NCBI GenBank assembly: GCA_026003335.1
Contig: BPHB01000001.1
Location: 766,591-830,590 of the forward strand
Source of the DNA: Chitinophagales bacterium
GTDB lineage: Bacteria; Bacteroidota; Bacteroidia; Chitinophagales; CAIOSU01
Length of the DNA stretch: 64,000 bases
Direction: 5' to 3'
In this document: positions 8,750-17,698 of the stretch, in pieces
Layout: every line of letters starts with the position of its first letter
How positions within the stretch are numbered: position 1 is the first letter of the stretch
Made by a program: the position numbers and the translations under genes
Notes under the pieces: generated by a model
What the model saw: the letters and a program-made list of their open reading frames with translations, nothing else
What the model was told of the DNA's origin: nothing
The model's database searches: none

Positions 8750-9538
8750 CTAGAACAGCTTGGATATAAACAGATCAATAATTTCCACCAGGATAAGCAG
8801 AATAATAATCATCTCAAGCAGGCTGCTTTCGCGGTGGTGATACAATTCCCGGAAAACCTTGAGGTTATCCTCAATAATGCGGATAGTGTATTCCAGCTCG
8901 CTGAAGCGCATACGCAGATCAAAATGTTTGACGAGTCCTTGGTGCAGCCGATCAAGCAGATAATCATCCCACACTACGTCCGGCACATCAAAGATGTAAA
9001 TGTTTTCAGCCAGTTCATTCTGCGTATTTAAAGCTTTTCCGATAAAGCGCAGCATGTTTTTTCTGCTGATGCTCAGGCGTCCCGAAGTTTCCAGCTCAGC
9101 AGCAAAGCCCTTTATCTCCGCAAGGAGATTTTCGGTTACGGCAAAAAAATGATCCATAGCCACTGATTGAGCAAGATTCAGCATAGCGACATGAATCATT
9201 TTCATATCCATGCTGCCCACTACTATCTTGTCAAATTCAAATTGCAGCTCACTCCCGGGACGCACACAAAGTGTGAGCTCATCCCGCAACTGCCGGGAGG
9301 AAGGGGCTTTCAGAAATGGCTGAATCATTGCAATAGCTTGCTCCATTTCCTGTTGTGTGTAACCACAGAAGGCAACCACACCGTAGTTGGTAAAATACTG
9401 ATACTTACTGTTTCCCAGAGTATAGAAAAGCTCGGAGGAATAGTCGGCTGCAGGCTTTACTTTGAAAAAGGATTTTATGCCCTTCAGATCCAGCTGATGG
9501 GCGATATGGACAGCGATTATACCAAAACACGTTTCCAT
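8750..9538 (-). CDS. RMD1/DUF155 family membrane-anchored protein
   Basis: The protein has 262 residues if started at the ATG at 9538; the frame extends to 9598. It matches the DUF155 (RMD1/RMND1) layout: an N-terminal alpha/beta part with YGVVAFCGYTQQEMEQ, a long helical part (NIYIFDVPDVVWDDYLLDRL, then LRMRFSELEYTIRIIEDNL), and one C-terminal membrane helix (LLEMIIILLILVEIIDLFI). Eukaryotic relatives act in mitochondrial translation or nuclear division; the bacterial role is unknown. METCFGIIAVHIAHQ is the preferred N-terminus, because upstream residues are aromatic-rich and the DNA is the AT-rich stretch usual before Bacteroidota starts. Confidence 0.65.
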   Translation of the reverse strand: METCFGIIAVHIAHQLDLKGIKSFFKVKPAADYSSELFYTLGNSKYQYFTNYGVVAFCGYTQQEMEQAIAMIQPFLKAPSSRQLRDELTLCVRPGSELQFEFDKIVVGSMDMKMIHVAMLNLAQSVAMDHFFAVTENLLAEIKGFAAELETSGRLSISRKNMLRFIGKALNTQNELAENIYIFDVPDVVWDDYLLDRLHQGLVKHFDLRMRFSELEYTIRIIEDNLKVFRELYHHRESSLLEMIIILLILVEIIDLFISKLF

Positions 9539-9646
9539 AGTTTGTTTAAAAAATATAAAATATGTTCTGAAAAAGTAAAAGTATTCATTTGGTGCCAATT
9601 GCCTTTAATAATAAAGATCACCTGAATGAGAGAACGATACAGGTAT

Positions 9647-10207
9647 TTATTTCCCTGGACGGGGAGCTACATAGTCCAGAGGGCCTTCCACCTGCAGCAG
9701 CCAGAAGTCAGGCAGAGGCAAAAATCCGGTTCCTGTTTTAAGGACCTCCCACCCCAGCAATAAATCCATAGATCCCCGATTTACGGCCACCAGCGGGCAA
9801 TAGCCCAGGCGGGCCGGATCAAACCATTTGTTTCCTGCAACGGTATAATCCAGATAATGACTCCCCCGCCATCCGCGTGGAAATTTTTTTCCGGCAGCTT
9901 CCCGCAATTCATAATGACCAAAGGTTACGGGTACTTCACGTTTATTAAGCAGTGGACGGGAGGGCGGTTCAATGCCGGTTTGGTGGATCCTGACATTCCA
10001 TCCCCGCACCCGGCCGCTTTCGGGATCTCGGAAAAAAGTTTTACGGAAAGTACGCCAAAGGATTTTATGCAAAAGTGGTGGAAGACTCAGATCTATTCCC
10101 AGATACATCTTTCCGGCCATTTGCTCCGGAGCCAGAGCATATCCTTGCAGCATAACTTCAAACAGCTGCCGGTTATTCATCTTCAAAAGATCTTCTTTAG
10201 TTAGCAT
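9647..10207 (-). CDS. Unrecognised 186-aa protein next to GMC oxidoreductase
   Basis: I do not recognise the family. The protein has 186 residues, no signal peptide and no membrane helix. It is rich in Trp, Pro, Arg and Gly (WRTFRKTFFRDPESGRVRGW, then PRGWRGSHYLDYTVAGNKWF), and has a compact predicted beta-rich body with several conserved-looking aromatic motifs. It lies 24 bp downstream of the GMC oxidoreductase gene on the same strand, so the two are very likely co-transcribed and may act on the same substrate. A lipocalin-like or ligand-binding fold is possible but cannot be supported from sequence alone. Confidence 0.6.
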   Translation of the reverse strand: MLTKEDLLKMNNRQLFEVMLQGYALAPEQMAGKMYLGIDLSLPPLLHKILWRTFRKTFFRDPESGRVRGWNVRIHQTGIEPPSRPLLNKREVPVTFGHYELREAAGKKFPRGWRGSHYLDYTVAGNKWFDPARLGYCPLVAVNRGSMDLLLGWEVLKTGTGFLPLPDFWLLQVEGPLDYVAPRPGK

Positions 10208-10231
10208 CGTTCCGTTAATTAGAAAATGATT

Positions 10232-11695
10232 TTATTCTTCACTCCACGATTGGGCAACCACTGCTGCAACGGCCATGATGGAAGTCATAGGGTTTACCCC
10301 GATGTTTGACGGGAAGAGCGAAGAATCGGCAATGACCAGTCCATCCACTCCCTCTACCTGAAATTTTTCTCTTACGTGAACTCCGCAAAAAAAATGCGTG
10401 GCTACCATGGGAATCATTCCGCCTAGCGGTTTCATTTGCCGTATAGCACGAGCCTGTTGCCGGGAGGTGATACTTTCGGGAGCACCATACACCGAAGGCC
10501 ATACTTCCTGCGCCCCTGCTTCCAGCATGGCTTCAGCAAGTATGGACAAACCATAGAGCAGCTTTTGCCTGTCACGGGGAGTAAGCGTATAGTAGACTAA
10601 CGGACCTGCAGGACCCCGCAGTACCTTACCCCTTGCTTCTGCCCTGCAGGCTACACCCCAAAGTGCTACCTGATCGAGCTTCTGCAGCCGTGCAGCGAGA
10701 ACCTTACCCGCACCCGGCACTCTGGCTGCCCGAAAGGCACGCGGCATCCCCAGACTTTCCAACTTGATATTCTCCTCACTCCAGTGGAGACTATGCACCG
10801 ATTGGGTCGCCTCCGGCATGCCGAAGATGGCATGAGGGAAAAGGCCAGCCATGGCAGCTCCCGGATGGCATTGAAAACCATTGCCATAGAAACGTATTCC
10901 ACTGCTGAGCAGAAGCCAGGGAGTTTGAATGGCACTGGCAGCCATAATCACTGCCTTACGCGCATGGGCTTGCAACTTTTTGCCGCTCTCAAACCGGGCT
11001 TTCACACCTGTAGCCCTTCTTTGTGATACCACAATTTTTTTTACCTCACAGCGTGCATATACGCGCGCTCCACGGGCAATAGCCTGCGGTATGAGAGCTA
11101 CATCCACGCTCTGTTTTGCTTGCACCGGACACCCCTGCAGGCATCTGCCCCGTCCCTGGCAATCTTTCACGTTTCGGCTGATAGGCTCGGCCCGGCTGCC
11201 TAAAACCCTAAGCATAGTGCCCCCGTTGTTGCCGAGCAGATGGGTCGGGGTTTTCTCCACATGCAGTATATCGGTTACCCACTGCTGGGCATCCAGCAAC
11301 ACTTCCCAGGGTAGTAGTCTTTTCCATTTACTGTCTTGCTCCACCCATTCCTGCCATATCTTCTCAGGAAAGGGTATTTGAATAGCTCCGTTAATATATG
11401 TGCTACCGCCAATACATCGCCCCTGCAGCAAAGGCATCACGTCTTCACCAATGGCTGCCAGTGCTCCCCCATCGCGGTACAGTGTACTCAATGCCTCCAA
11501 GGCATCTCCCGGAGCCGGGCGTGGCGGAGGGCCCTCCTCAATGAGAATGACGCTTTTACCGGCAGCAGTAAGCCACCAGGCACACACTGCCCCCGCTGCA
11601 CCGCAGCCCACAATCACAAAATCGGCTTCATCTGTAAGATCTATAGCTGAATTGTCAATCATGACTGTAGCATCAGTGCAGTTAACTTCCACCAT
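10232..11695 (-). CDS. GMC family FAD-dependent oxidoreductase
   Basis: The protein has 487 residues. The N-terminal FAD-binding motif is VIVGCGAAGAV (27-37), with an acidic strand end at ILIEEG. A GGSTYINGAIQ motif follows, where GMC enzymes contact FAD. The Cys-rich GRCLQGCPVQAKQS is common in long-chain alcohol and sterol oxidases of this family. The C-terminal signature is GLVIADSSLFPSNIGVNPM. GMC enzymes oxidise alcohols to aldehydes or ketones; the substrate here is unknown. The start at 11695 overlaps the end of the small ORF (11659-11985) by 37 bp in a different frame, suggesting translational coupling or gene fission. An in-frame stop about 35 nt upstream excludes a longer N-terminus. 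Confidence 0.82.
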   Translation of the reverse strand: MVEVNCTDATVMIDNSAIDLTDEADFVIVGCGAAGAVCAWWLTAAGKSVILIEEGPPPRPAPGDALEALSTLYRDGGALAAIGEDVMPLLQGRCIGGSTYINGAIQIPFPEKIWQEWVEQDSKWKRLLPWEVLLDAQQWVTDILHVEKTPTHLLGNNGGTMLRVLGSRAEPISRNVKDCQGRGRCLQGCPVQAKQSVDVALIPQAIARGARVYARCEVKKIVVSQRRATGVKARFESGKKLQAHARKAVIMAASAIQTPWLLLSSGIRFYGNGFQCHPGAAMAGLFPHAIFGMPEATQSVHSLHWSEENIKLESLGMPRAFRAARVPGAGKVLAARLQKLDQVALWGVACRAEARGKVLRGPAGPLVYYTLTPRDRQKLLYGLSILAEAMLEAGAQEVWPSVYGAPESITSRQQARAIRQMKPLGGMIPMVATHFFCGVHVREKFQVEGVDGLVIADSSLFPSNIGVNPMTSIMAVAAVVAQSWSEE

Positions 11696-11985
11696 TGCAC
11701 CAAATGCCTGATGCGCGCTGAGGGATGGTTATACAGTTTTTGGATGAGTTTCTCTTTTTGATTATCCGATAACCAGGCAAACACCTTTCCATAGTTCAAC
11801 AAGGAGTATACTTGTAAGATCAACAGGGAGCCATAGAGCAGCCAGCGAATCTGGCGTGGGAAAACATGTAAAGATGCTGTCCCTTTCCATCCGGGAACGA
11901 TTGTTTTAAACAGGGCACGCATACACAGCAAAATTTTGATACGCAACAGCCTGTTCAGCGTCTGCTGAAGCAGGTCGGGATACAA
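11659..11985 (-). CDS. Small helical membrane-associated protein overlapping the GMC gene
   Basis: The protein has 108 residues. Residues ~10-30 (LNRLLRIKILLCMRALFKT) and the following IVPGWKG element recall the start of helical partner proteins (gluconate dehydrogenase subunit 3-like) or N-terminal helical domains that precede some GMC oxidoreductases. The hydrophobic stretch RWLLYGSLLILQVYSLLNY could be one membrane helix. The tail (FAWLSDNQKEKLIQKL) has the LSxxxRxxxL-like pattern of that helical domain. An internal start at 11922 (MRALFKT) is possible. The gene may be a dedicated subunit, or the domain may have been split from the enzyme by a frameshift. It is divergent from the amidase, with only 39 bp between start codons. 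Confidence 0.5.
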   Translation of the reverse strand: MYPDLLQQTLNRLLRIKILLCMRALFKTIVPGWKGTASLHVFPRQIRWLLYGSLLILQVYSLLNYGKVFAWLSDNQKEKLIQKLYNHPSARIRHLVQWWKLTALMLQS

Positions 11986-12024
11986 AAAAAATGATAACTT
12001 GACCCGCCTTTATTAACCGAAAAT

Positions 12025-13437
12025 ATGACACTTCCCAGGAAAATTTCAGTCCACAATATAGGTATATTAAAAGGCCTTGACGCCACAGCCATTGCCGAAA
12101 AAATAAAGAAAAAAGAGATGACGCCTGCAGAAGCTGTGGCGTGTGTGCATGAACGGGCCGAAAAGGCGCGGGAGCTGAATGCAATTGTTGCGGAAGACTA
12201 CCAAAAGTATGTATCCGGCTACCAAAGCCGGGGATTCTTTGCCGGAGTACCCACTTTTATTAAAGACCTCGTTAAACTTCGTGGTTTCCCTACCCGCTAT
12301 GGATGTGAAGGCATGCCTCCGGTGGTCGCCAAAAAAAATGACAAAGTGGTAGATCAATTCTTATCAGCAGGGTTCATTGCACTGGGGAAAAGCGCAACCT
12401 CAGAATTCGGATTACTGCCCAGTTCGGAATCAAGGCTTACCGGGCCCACAAGGAATCCCGTCCATACGGAATATTCCACCGGAGGCTCATCCGGAGGTGC
12501 AGGTGCACTTGTGGCAAGTGGAGTTGTACCTCTGGCACACGCCATGGATGGAGGAGGATCTATCCGAATACCGGCATCCTGCTGTGGTTTGGTGGGGCTC
12601 AAGCCATCCAGAGGAAGACTGTTGGGCTCAATGACAAAAGGGTTGCCAGTAGATATCGTCACCGATGGCGTCCTGACGGAAACTGTTCGGGATACGGCCA
12701 ACTTTTTTGCTGCCATGGAAAGTTATTATAAACCCGCCCACCTCCCGGAAATAGGCCATGTGCAAGGGCCTGCATCTAAACGTCTCCGCATAGCTCTGTT
12801 TACCCAGAGTCCGGCAGGTATTGAAGCACATCCCGATGTGCAACGTGCTGTGCTGGATGCAGGTGAAATCTGCAGCAAGCTCGGTCATCATGTTGAACAT
12901 ATTGACAACCCTTATGATGACCGCATATTATTTGATTTTCTAGTGTATTACTGCTTCAATGGATGGCTGCTGCTGACTTTTGGTAAATTGGCTCTTCATT
13001 GGAAATTCAACCCTGAAAAAACTGAACCCTTCACCCGGGGGTTGCATGATTATTTCTGCAAATTGCTGCTTATGGTGCCAGGAAGCTTTTGCAGACTAAG
13101 GAATAAGTTTGTACATGACTATAATCAGCTGTTGAATAAATATGATGTATTGATGAACCCCGTGTTGCTCACTCCAACACCGCGATTAGAGTATCACGGT
13201 CCTGAAACAGGATTTATTTCTCTGGTAATGCGGCTGAACAACTTCGTCAACTTTACCATTGTACAGAATACAACCGGAGCACCGGCCATCTCTCTTCCTC
13301 TGGGGGCTTGTTCCAACGGACTGCCCATAGGGGTTCAGTTTGCTGCTCGCACCGGAGAAGAACGTAAATTGCTTGAACTGGCATTTGAGCTGGAAGCAGC
13401 AGGTGCATTCCGATTAGGGCGCGATCTGGGTCACTAA
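12025..13437 (+). CDS. Amidase signature family enzyme
   Basis: The protein has 470 residues, the usual length for this family. The Ser-cisSer-Lys catalytic set is visible: Lys80 in FIKDLVKL, Ser155 in the STGGSSGGAGALVASG loop and nucleophile Ser179 in DGGGSIRIPAS, spaced as in GatA (79/154/178). The loop has DGGGS in place of the usual DTGGS. Enzymes of this family hydrolyse amides to carboxylic acid and ammonia; GatA itself needs GatB/GatC, which are absent here. The divergent GMC oxidoreductase suggests a small catabolic or modification module. No signal peptide is seen, so it should be cytoplasmic. Confidence 0.85.
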   Translation: MTLPRKISVHNIGILKGLDATAIAEKIKKKEMTPAEAVACVHERAEKARELNAIVAEDYQKYVSGYQSRGFFAGVPTFIKDLVKLRGFPTRYGCEGMPPVVAKKNDKVVDQFLSAGFIALGKSATSEFGLLPSSESRLTGPTRNPVHTEYSTGGSSGGAGALVASGVVPLAHAMDGGGSIRIPASCCGLVGLKPSRGRLLGSMTKGLPVDIVTDGVLTETVRDTANFFAAMESYYKPAHLPEIGHVQGPASKRLRIALFTQSPAGIEAHPDVQRAVLDAGEICSKLGHHVEHIDNPYDDRILFDFLVYYCFNGWLLLTFGKLALHWKFNPEKTEPFTRGLHDYFCKLLLMVPGSFCRLRNKFVHDYNQLLNKYDVLMNPVLLTPTPRLEYHGPETGFISLVMRLNNFVNFTIVQNTTGAPAISLPLGACSNGLPIGVQFAARTGEERKLLELAFELEAAGAFRLGRDLGH

Positions 13438-13444
13438 ATTGGTT

Positions 13445-13762
13445 CTACGGTGTGATAATTGTTGACTGTTCGTCCTCGATGCTTTCATGCTTTTGCTTCC
13501 AGGCGCGATAATGATCCAGGTCTTTTTTCATCAGCTTATAAGCGAGGGTTACCACCAATGCATCATCCACATATCCAATGAAGGGAATAAAATCAGGCAC
13601 CACGTCCAGCGGATTCCAGAAATAGAGTATCACCAAAAAAGCGGATCCGATGATAAACCAGGGAATTTTTGTATATCGGCCATCCCTATAGTCGCGCAAG
13701 AGGGCAAGCATAATGGAGACTGACTCCGCGTATTGTTTTAGTTTTCTGTAAAGTCGCTTCAT
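13445..13762 (-). CDS. DUF1232 (YkvA family) membrane protein
   Basis: The protein has 105 residues. The core FWNPLDVVPDFIPFIGYVDD is the DUF1232 signature: a short hydrophobic segment followed by a Pro- and Asp-rich loop. One membrane helix lies at ~37-52 (WFIIGSAFLVILYFW). Family members are widespread small membrane proteins of unknown activity. It converges on the amidase with 7 bp between stop codons. Confidence 0.8.
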   Translation of the reverse strand: MKRLYRKLKQYAESVSIMLALLRDYRDGRYTKIPWFIIGSAFLVILYFWNPLDVVPDFIPFIGYVDDALVVTLAYKLMKKDLDHYRAWKQKHESIEDEQSTIITP

Positions 13763-14016
13763 ACCAGTGCTTTTTCACGTGTCACTTTGCATTTGCTGAG
13801 CGTATTTTTTGAAATTAAGCAAAACTCGTTCATATATCCGCTGCACCTGGTGGCTATCAAAAAGAAAACCGAATGGATTATACACAACCCTGCAGGATTA
13901 CAATCTGAAAGGAAACCCCGGTAACAAAACGATTACAGTTAATTACCTTAGTAAAATATCTGCGCGGAAAAACAAAATTTATGCTCCGCTACAACTGCCT
14001 GCCCGCATGGTTAGCC

Positions 14017-14024
14017 TAACTTTG
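14017..14024 (+). promoter_or_regulatory. Candidate -7 box for hrpB
   Basis: TAACTTTG is an exact match to TAnnTTTG, 27 bp before the ATG at 14052. No clear TTTG -33 element is visible at the expected spacing. Confidence 0.35.
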
Positions 14025-14051
14025 TGTTCTTGATAAACTCTAATCTATCTG

Positions 14052-16541
14052 ATGTTTGATTATCGTGCGTTTAACCTGCCCGTTGATGAGGTAATACCGG
14101 AAATAAAAAACAAACTGGCTACTACAAACACACTCCTTCTGCAAGCTCCCCCCGGAGCCGGTAAGAGTACACTCATTCCGCTTGCCTTACTGGATGCTCC
14201 CTGGCTAAAGAAAAAAAAAATTGTAATGCTGGAGCCCAGACGTCTTGCCGCAAAAACCATTGCTGCACGTATGGCGGCCATGCTTGGCGAGGAAACGGGA
14301 GCTACCGTGGGGTATCGCATAAGATTTGAAAACAAAATATCGTCTGCTACCCGTATCGAGGTCGTTACCGAAGGCGTTCTTACCCGCATGATTCAGCACG
14401 ACAACAGCCTGGAAGATGTGGCTTTGCTGATTTTTGATGAGTTTCATGAACGGAATCTGCATGCTGACCTTGCCCTGGCTCTGAGTCGTGAAACACAACA
14501 GATACTGCGCCCTGACCTGAGAATCATGCTTATGTCTGCCACACTGGAAATTCCCATGCTAAGTTCAGCCATACACGCTGCTGTTGTGGAAAGCACGGGC
14601 AAACAATTTCCTGTACAAATTATGTATGGCACTGATGCTGATGTACAGGCTCTCCCCGAGTGCACAGCCCTTGCAGTGAAACAAATTGCCCAACAGCAGG
14701 AAGGCGACATGCTGGTTTTTCTGCCAGGTCAATCGGAAATACACAAATGTGCTGAAGTACTCGGCAAATCCTTGAAAGGCGTTAGTGTAGTACCGCTGTA
14801 TGGCCAGTTATCACCCAAAGAACAACAGTTTGCCATTTTACCAGACAGATCAGGCAGACGGAAAGTCGTACTGGCCACGAACATAGCAGAAACCAGCCTT
14901 ACTATTGAAGGCATTCGTATTGTAGTAGACAGTGGTTTTGAGCGAAGAGCAGTATTTGACCCAGCTACAGGATTGTCGCGGTTGATTACTACGCGTATAT
15001 CCAGGCAATCAGCTGATCAGCGCGCCGGAAGAGCCGGACGTCTTACCCCTGGATTCTGTTACCGCATGTGGAGCCCTGCCACACACACACGGCTGGAACA
15101 ATATCGCCCTCCGGAGATGGAATATGCTGATTTAACACGCCTGGTTCTGGAACTTGCTCACTGGGGCAATAGCGATGTGGAAACGCTCACGTGGATAACT
15201 CATCCTCCCGCTACATCTATACAGCGTGCTACGGAGCTTCTGCATCATCTGGAAGCCCTGGAAAATAACCGTATCACTGAACATGGCCGGCATCTCCATC
15301 GGTTGCCCACACACCCCCGCATTGCACATATGCTCATCCGCGCACAGCAAAACAATCAGCTTCCCCTTGCCACCGATATTGCTCCGCTGTTGGAAGAGCG
15401 TGATCCCCTCTCAGGAGAAACCGGCATTGATATCACCTTGCGGATAGAAGCACTGCGCAGATTCAGAAAAGAAAAAAACGGCAGTGCCCGCCTGATACAA
15501 ATAGAAAAACTTGCAGCACAATATCGTGATCTCTTCGGTATAGAAGCTGACAATGGGGAAATTTATCCGTATGAAATCGGGGAACTCATTGCCTATGCAT
15601 ACCCTGAACGTATTGGATGCGCTCGCCCGGGCAAACAGGCTCAGTTTCAGATGGCCAACGGAAAAATGGCCATGGTACACCACCAGGATACCCTTGCGCA
15701 TGAGCCCTGGCTGGCTATTGCCCACGTCAGTGAAAGAGATAACAAGGGTAAAATATTCCTGGCAGCTCCGCTTAACCCGCAGGATCTTGCACATATGGTC
15801 AAAACAAAAGATCTCATTATCTGGGATACCCGAAAGGGTGGAATTGTAGCTCAGAGAGAACTGCGTATCGGAACCCTCGTATTATCCAGCACTCCCTTGC
15901 ATGAACCGGATACTGACTGCCTGATTGCAGCCATCTGCGAGGCCATTAAAAAAGAAGGAAATCTTCTGCTAAAATGGAACGAAGAAACTGCACAGCTGCA
16001 AAACCGTATTCTTTCCTTAAAAACATGGCGAGCCCACGAATCCTGGCCGGACATGCGCAAAGAAACACTCCTGCTCGCCTGCGAAAAGTGGCTGGCTCCT
16101 TTTCTGCAACATGTAAAAACGACCGATGACCTGAAAAAGCTGAATCTAAAAAGTATTCTGCTGGCTACGCTCACCTCTACCCAGCAACAGCAACTATCCA
16201 GGCTCGCCCCGGAGTTTGTGCAAGTGCCTTCCGGCTCCCGCATTCCATTGAGATATCAGGCAGATGGCTCACCTCCGGTGCTCTCGGTGCGTCTGCAGGA
16301 ATGTTTCGGCATGAAAACTTCTCCTACGGTAAATGAAGGCCAGATACCGGTGCTGGTGGAACTGTTGTCCCCAGGCTTCAAGCCGGTGCAAACCACACGG
16401 GATATGAGCAACTTCTGGCGTCAGACTTACTTTGAAGTGCGCAAGGAACTAAAGCAGCGCTATCCCAAACATTACTGGCCGGATAATCCTGAAGAAGCAG
16501 AGGCTGTGCGCGGAGTAAAAAGGAAAAGTTTCCGCCCTTGA
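14052..16541 (+). CDS. hrpB: ATP-dependent RNA helicase HrpB
   Basis: The protein has 829 residues, the normal HrpB length. DExH-box motifs are all visible: motif I GAGKST (Lys38), motif II DEFH (129-132), motif III SAT (162-164), and motif VI QRAGRAGR with preceding TNIAETSLTI (motif V). The long C-terminal part, with the PERIGCARPG motif and LLSPGFKPVQTTRDMSNFW near the end, is the HrpB-specific C-terminal domain. HrpB is a non-essential superfamily 2 RNA helicase whose substrate is poorly known. It is cytoplasmic. The preceding 289 bp hold no convincing gene; a candidate -7 box lies at 14017. Confidence 0.92.
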   Translation: MFDYRAFNLPVDEVIPEIKNKLATTNTLLLQAPPGAGKSTLIPLALLDAPWLKKKKIVMLEPRRLAAKTIAARMAAMLGEETGATVGYRIRFENKISSATRIEVVTEGVLTRMIQHDNSLEDVALLIFDEFHERNLHADLALALSRETQQILRPDLRIMLMSATLEIPMLSSAIHAAVVESTGKQFPVQIMYGTDADVQALPECTALAVKQIAQQQEGDMLVFLPGQSEIHKCAEVLGKSLKGVSVVPLYGQLSPKEQQFAILPDRSGRRKVVLATNIAETSLTIEGIRIVVDSGFERRAVFDPATGLSRLITTRISRQSADQRAGRAGRLTPGFCYRMWSPATHTRLEQYRPPEMEYADLTRLVLELAHWGNSDVETLTWITHPPATSIQRATELLHHLEALENNRITEHGRHLHRLPTHPRIAHMLIRAQQNNQLPLATDIAPLLEERDPLSGETGIDITLRIEALRRFRKEKNGSARLIQIEKLAAQYRDLFGIEADNGEIYPYEIGELIAYAYPERIGCARPGKQAQFQMANGKMAMVHHQDTLAHEPWLAIAHVSERDNKGKIFLAAPLNPQDLAHMVKTKDLIIWDTRKGGIVAQRELRIGTLVLSSTPLHEPDTDCLIAAICEAIKKEGNLLLKWNEETAQLQNRILSLKTWRAHESWPDMRKETLLLACEKWLAPFLQHVKTTDDLKKLNLKSILLATLTSTQQQQLSRLAPEFVQVPSGSRIPLRYQADGSPPVLSVRLQECFGMKTSPTVNEGQIPVLVELLSPGFKPVQTTRDMSNFWRQTYFEVRKELKQRYPKHYWPDNPEEAEAVRGVKRKSFRP

Positions 16542-16641
16542 GATATCCTCTGAAAATAAGAATCAGTAAATGTGTTATGATGTGGGACCTGAAGAAAAAT
16601 TAAACTCTAAATTCGCTGCGCATTTAAACCCGAAAACTGCT

Positions 16642-17019
16642 ATGAGACCTCTGATACAACACGTGGAAGTAAGAAGATCAAAAATCCATGGACTCGGAGT
16701 TTTCGCTAAAAAAGACATCCGCAAAGGTCAGATCATTGAGCAATGTCCTTATCTGATAACCTTTCTGGAAAACCATAAATTGATAAATGATTATTTGTTT
16801 TATCGTTCACCTAAAACGGGCATGATTATTCTTGGATATGGCTGCATTTACAATCACTCTCCTGATTACAATGCCGAGTATTTTGAAGACACTGAAAAAA
16901 AGCTGATTGAATTTGTCGCAAGAAGAAACATAAAAAAAGGGGAAGAAATATTTATTCATTACGGAGATGCATACTTTAAGGATCGTAATATGCGGGTTGC
17001 TACTCCGTCATTCCGGTAA
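16642..17019 (+). CDS. SET domain-containing protein (putative lysine methyltransferase)
   Basis: The protein has 125 residues from the ATG at 16642; an upstream in-frame ATG at 16570 would add 24 residues that do not resemble the family. It is a minimal SET domain. It has the N-terminal RSKIHGLGVFAKKDIRKG (GxG and AKKDIxKG motifs), the central YGCIYNHS (the NHS that contacts S-adenosylmethionine) and the C-terminal KKGEEIFIHYGDAYF (GEExxxxYG pseudoknot). Such proteins transfer methyl groups from S-adenosylmethionine to lysine in proteins; the bacterial target is unknown. It follows hrpB by about 100 bp on the same strand. Confidence 0.82.
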   Translation: MRPLIQHVEVRRSKIHGLGVFAKKDIRKGQIIEQCPYLITFLENHKLINDYLFYRSPKTGMIILGYGCIYNHSPDYNAEYFEDTEKKLIEFVARRNIKKGEEIFIHYGDAYFKDRNMRVATPSFR

Positions 17020-17044
17020 ACATTATCCTGCAATAGGATGATGG

Positions 17045-17209
17045 CTATTCTTCATTTTTCTCTTCATCGGAATGCTCCGTTTCATCTGAAAAGTCTTCGG
17101 ATTTCTTATCTACATACACTTCAATGTGCAAAATGCCCGCAGCCATCAGCAATGCTATGATAGCCGAGATAATCAGAAATAAGATCAGGAGAAAATACAA
17201 AAACTGCAT
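17045..17209 (-). CDS. 54-aa single-pass membrane peptide with acidic tail
   Basis: This small ORF runs from the ATG at 17209 to a TAG at 17045. Residues 1-27 form one strongly hydrophobic helix (MQFLYFLLILFLIISAIIAL...). Residues 35-54 are highly acidic and hydrophilic (KKSEDFSDETEHSDEEKNEE). The clean two-part design and its fit in an otherwise empty 268-bp gap argue for a real gene. It would sit in the inner membrane; function is unknown. On the minus strand, TAGTTTTG lies at 17214-17221, almost touching the start codon, so a leaderless transcript is conceivable. Confidence 0.55.
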   Translation of the reverse strand: MQFLYFLLILFLIISAIIALLMAAGILHIEVYVDKKSEDFSDETEHSDEEKNEE

Positions 17210-17287
17210 GGTACAAAACTACAAAATCAAAAGCCATTGACAGCTCAGCTGCCTTAGGACTAATTTCACAGGAACAATTATGCTGAC

Positions 17288-17698
17288 ATGACGGAAACTT
17301 ACCACATCCGCTTACCCGAGTTCAAAAGAGGCTTCCATCTTATCACGCAGCATGTGCTATCTGCTATTGACAAGCTGCCGGAGAGAGGCGTAATGCATGT
17401 CTTCATCAAACATACTTCAGCGGGACTAACAATAAATGAAAATGCCGATCCATCGGTGCGCGAAGATTTTGAACGCGTGTTTAATCATCTGGTAAAAGAA
17501 AACCAGCCTTATTACACACACGTACTGGAAGGCAGTGATGACCTGCCTGCTCATATCAAGGCTTCTCTGGTGGGTTCTTCGGTCAGCATTCCTATTGTTG
17601 ACGGCAAACCTGATCTGGGGACCTGGCAGGGTATTTACCTGTGTGAATTCCGCAACAGGGGCGGACGCAGAGAGCTCACCGTAACCATTTACTATTAA
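17288..17698 (+). CDS. YjbQ/UPF0047 family protein
   Basis: The protein has 136 residues, full length for the family. Characteristic motifs are HTSAGLTINENADPSVREDF (residues ~38-57), the later EGSDDLPAHIKASLVG and LGTWQGIYLCEFR. E. coli YjbQ has weak thiamine phosphate synthase activity and the family forms homotrimers; the physiological role is open. It is cytoplasmic. It is transcribed away from the 54-aa membrane peptide gene. Confidence 0.9.
   Translation: MTETYHIRLPEFKRGFHLITQHVLSAIDKLPERGVMHVFIKHTSAGLTINENADPSVREDFERVFNHLVKENQPYYTHVLEGSDDLPAHIKASLVGSSVSIPIVDGKPDLGTWQGIYLCEFRNRGGRRELTVTIYY

Noticed and set aside
13763-14051. 74-codon frame at 13809-14033
   Set aside because: Composition and lack of any motif look random; the region is better read as the hrpB leader with a -7 box.
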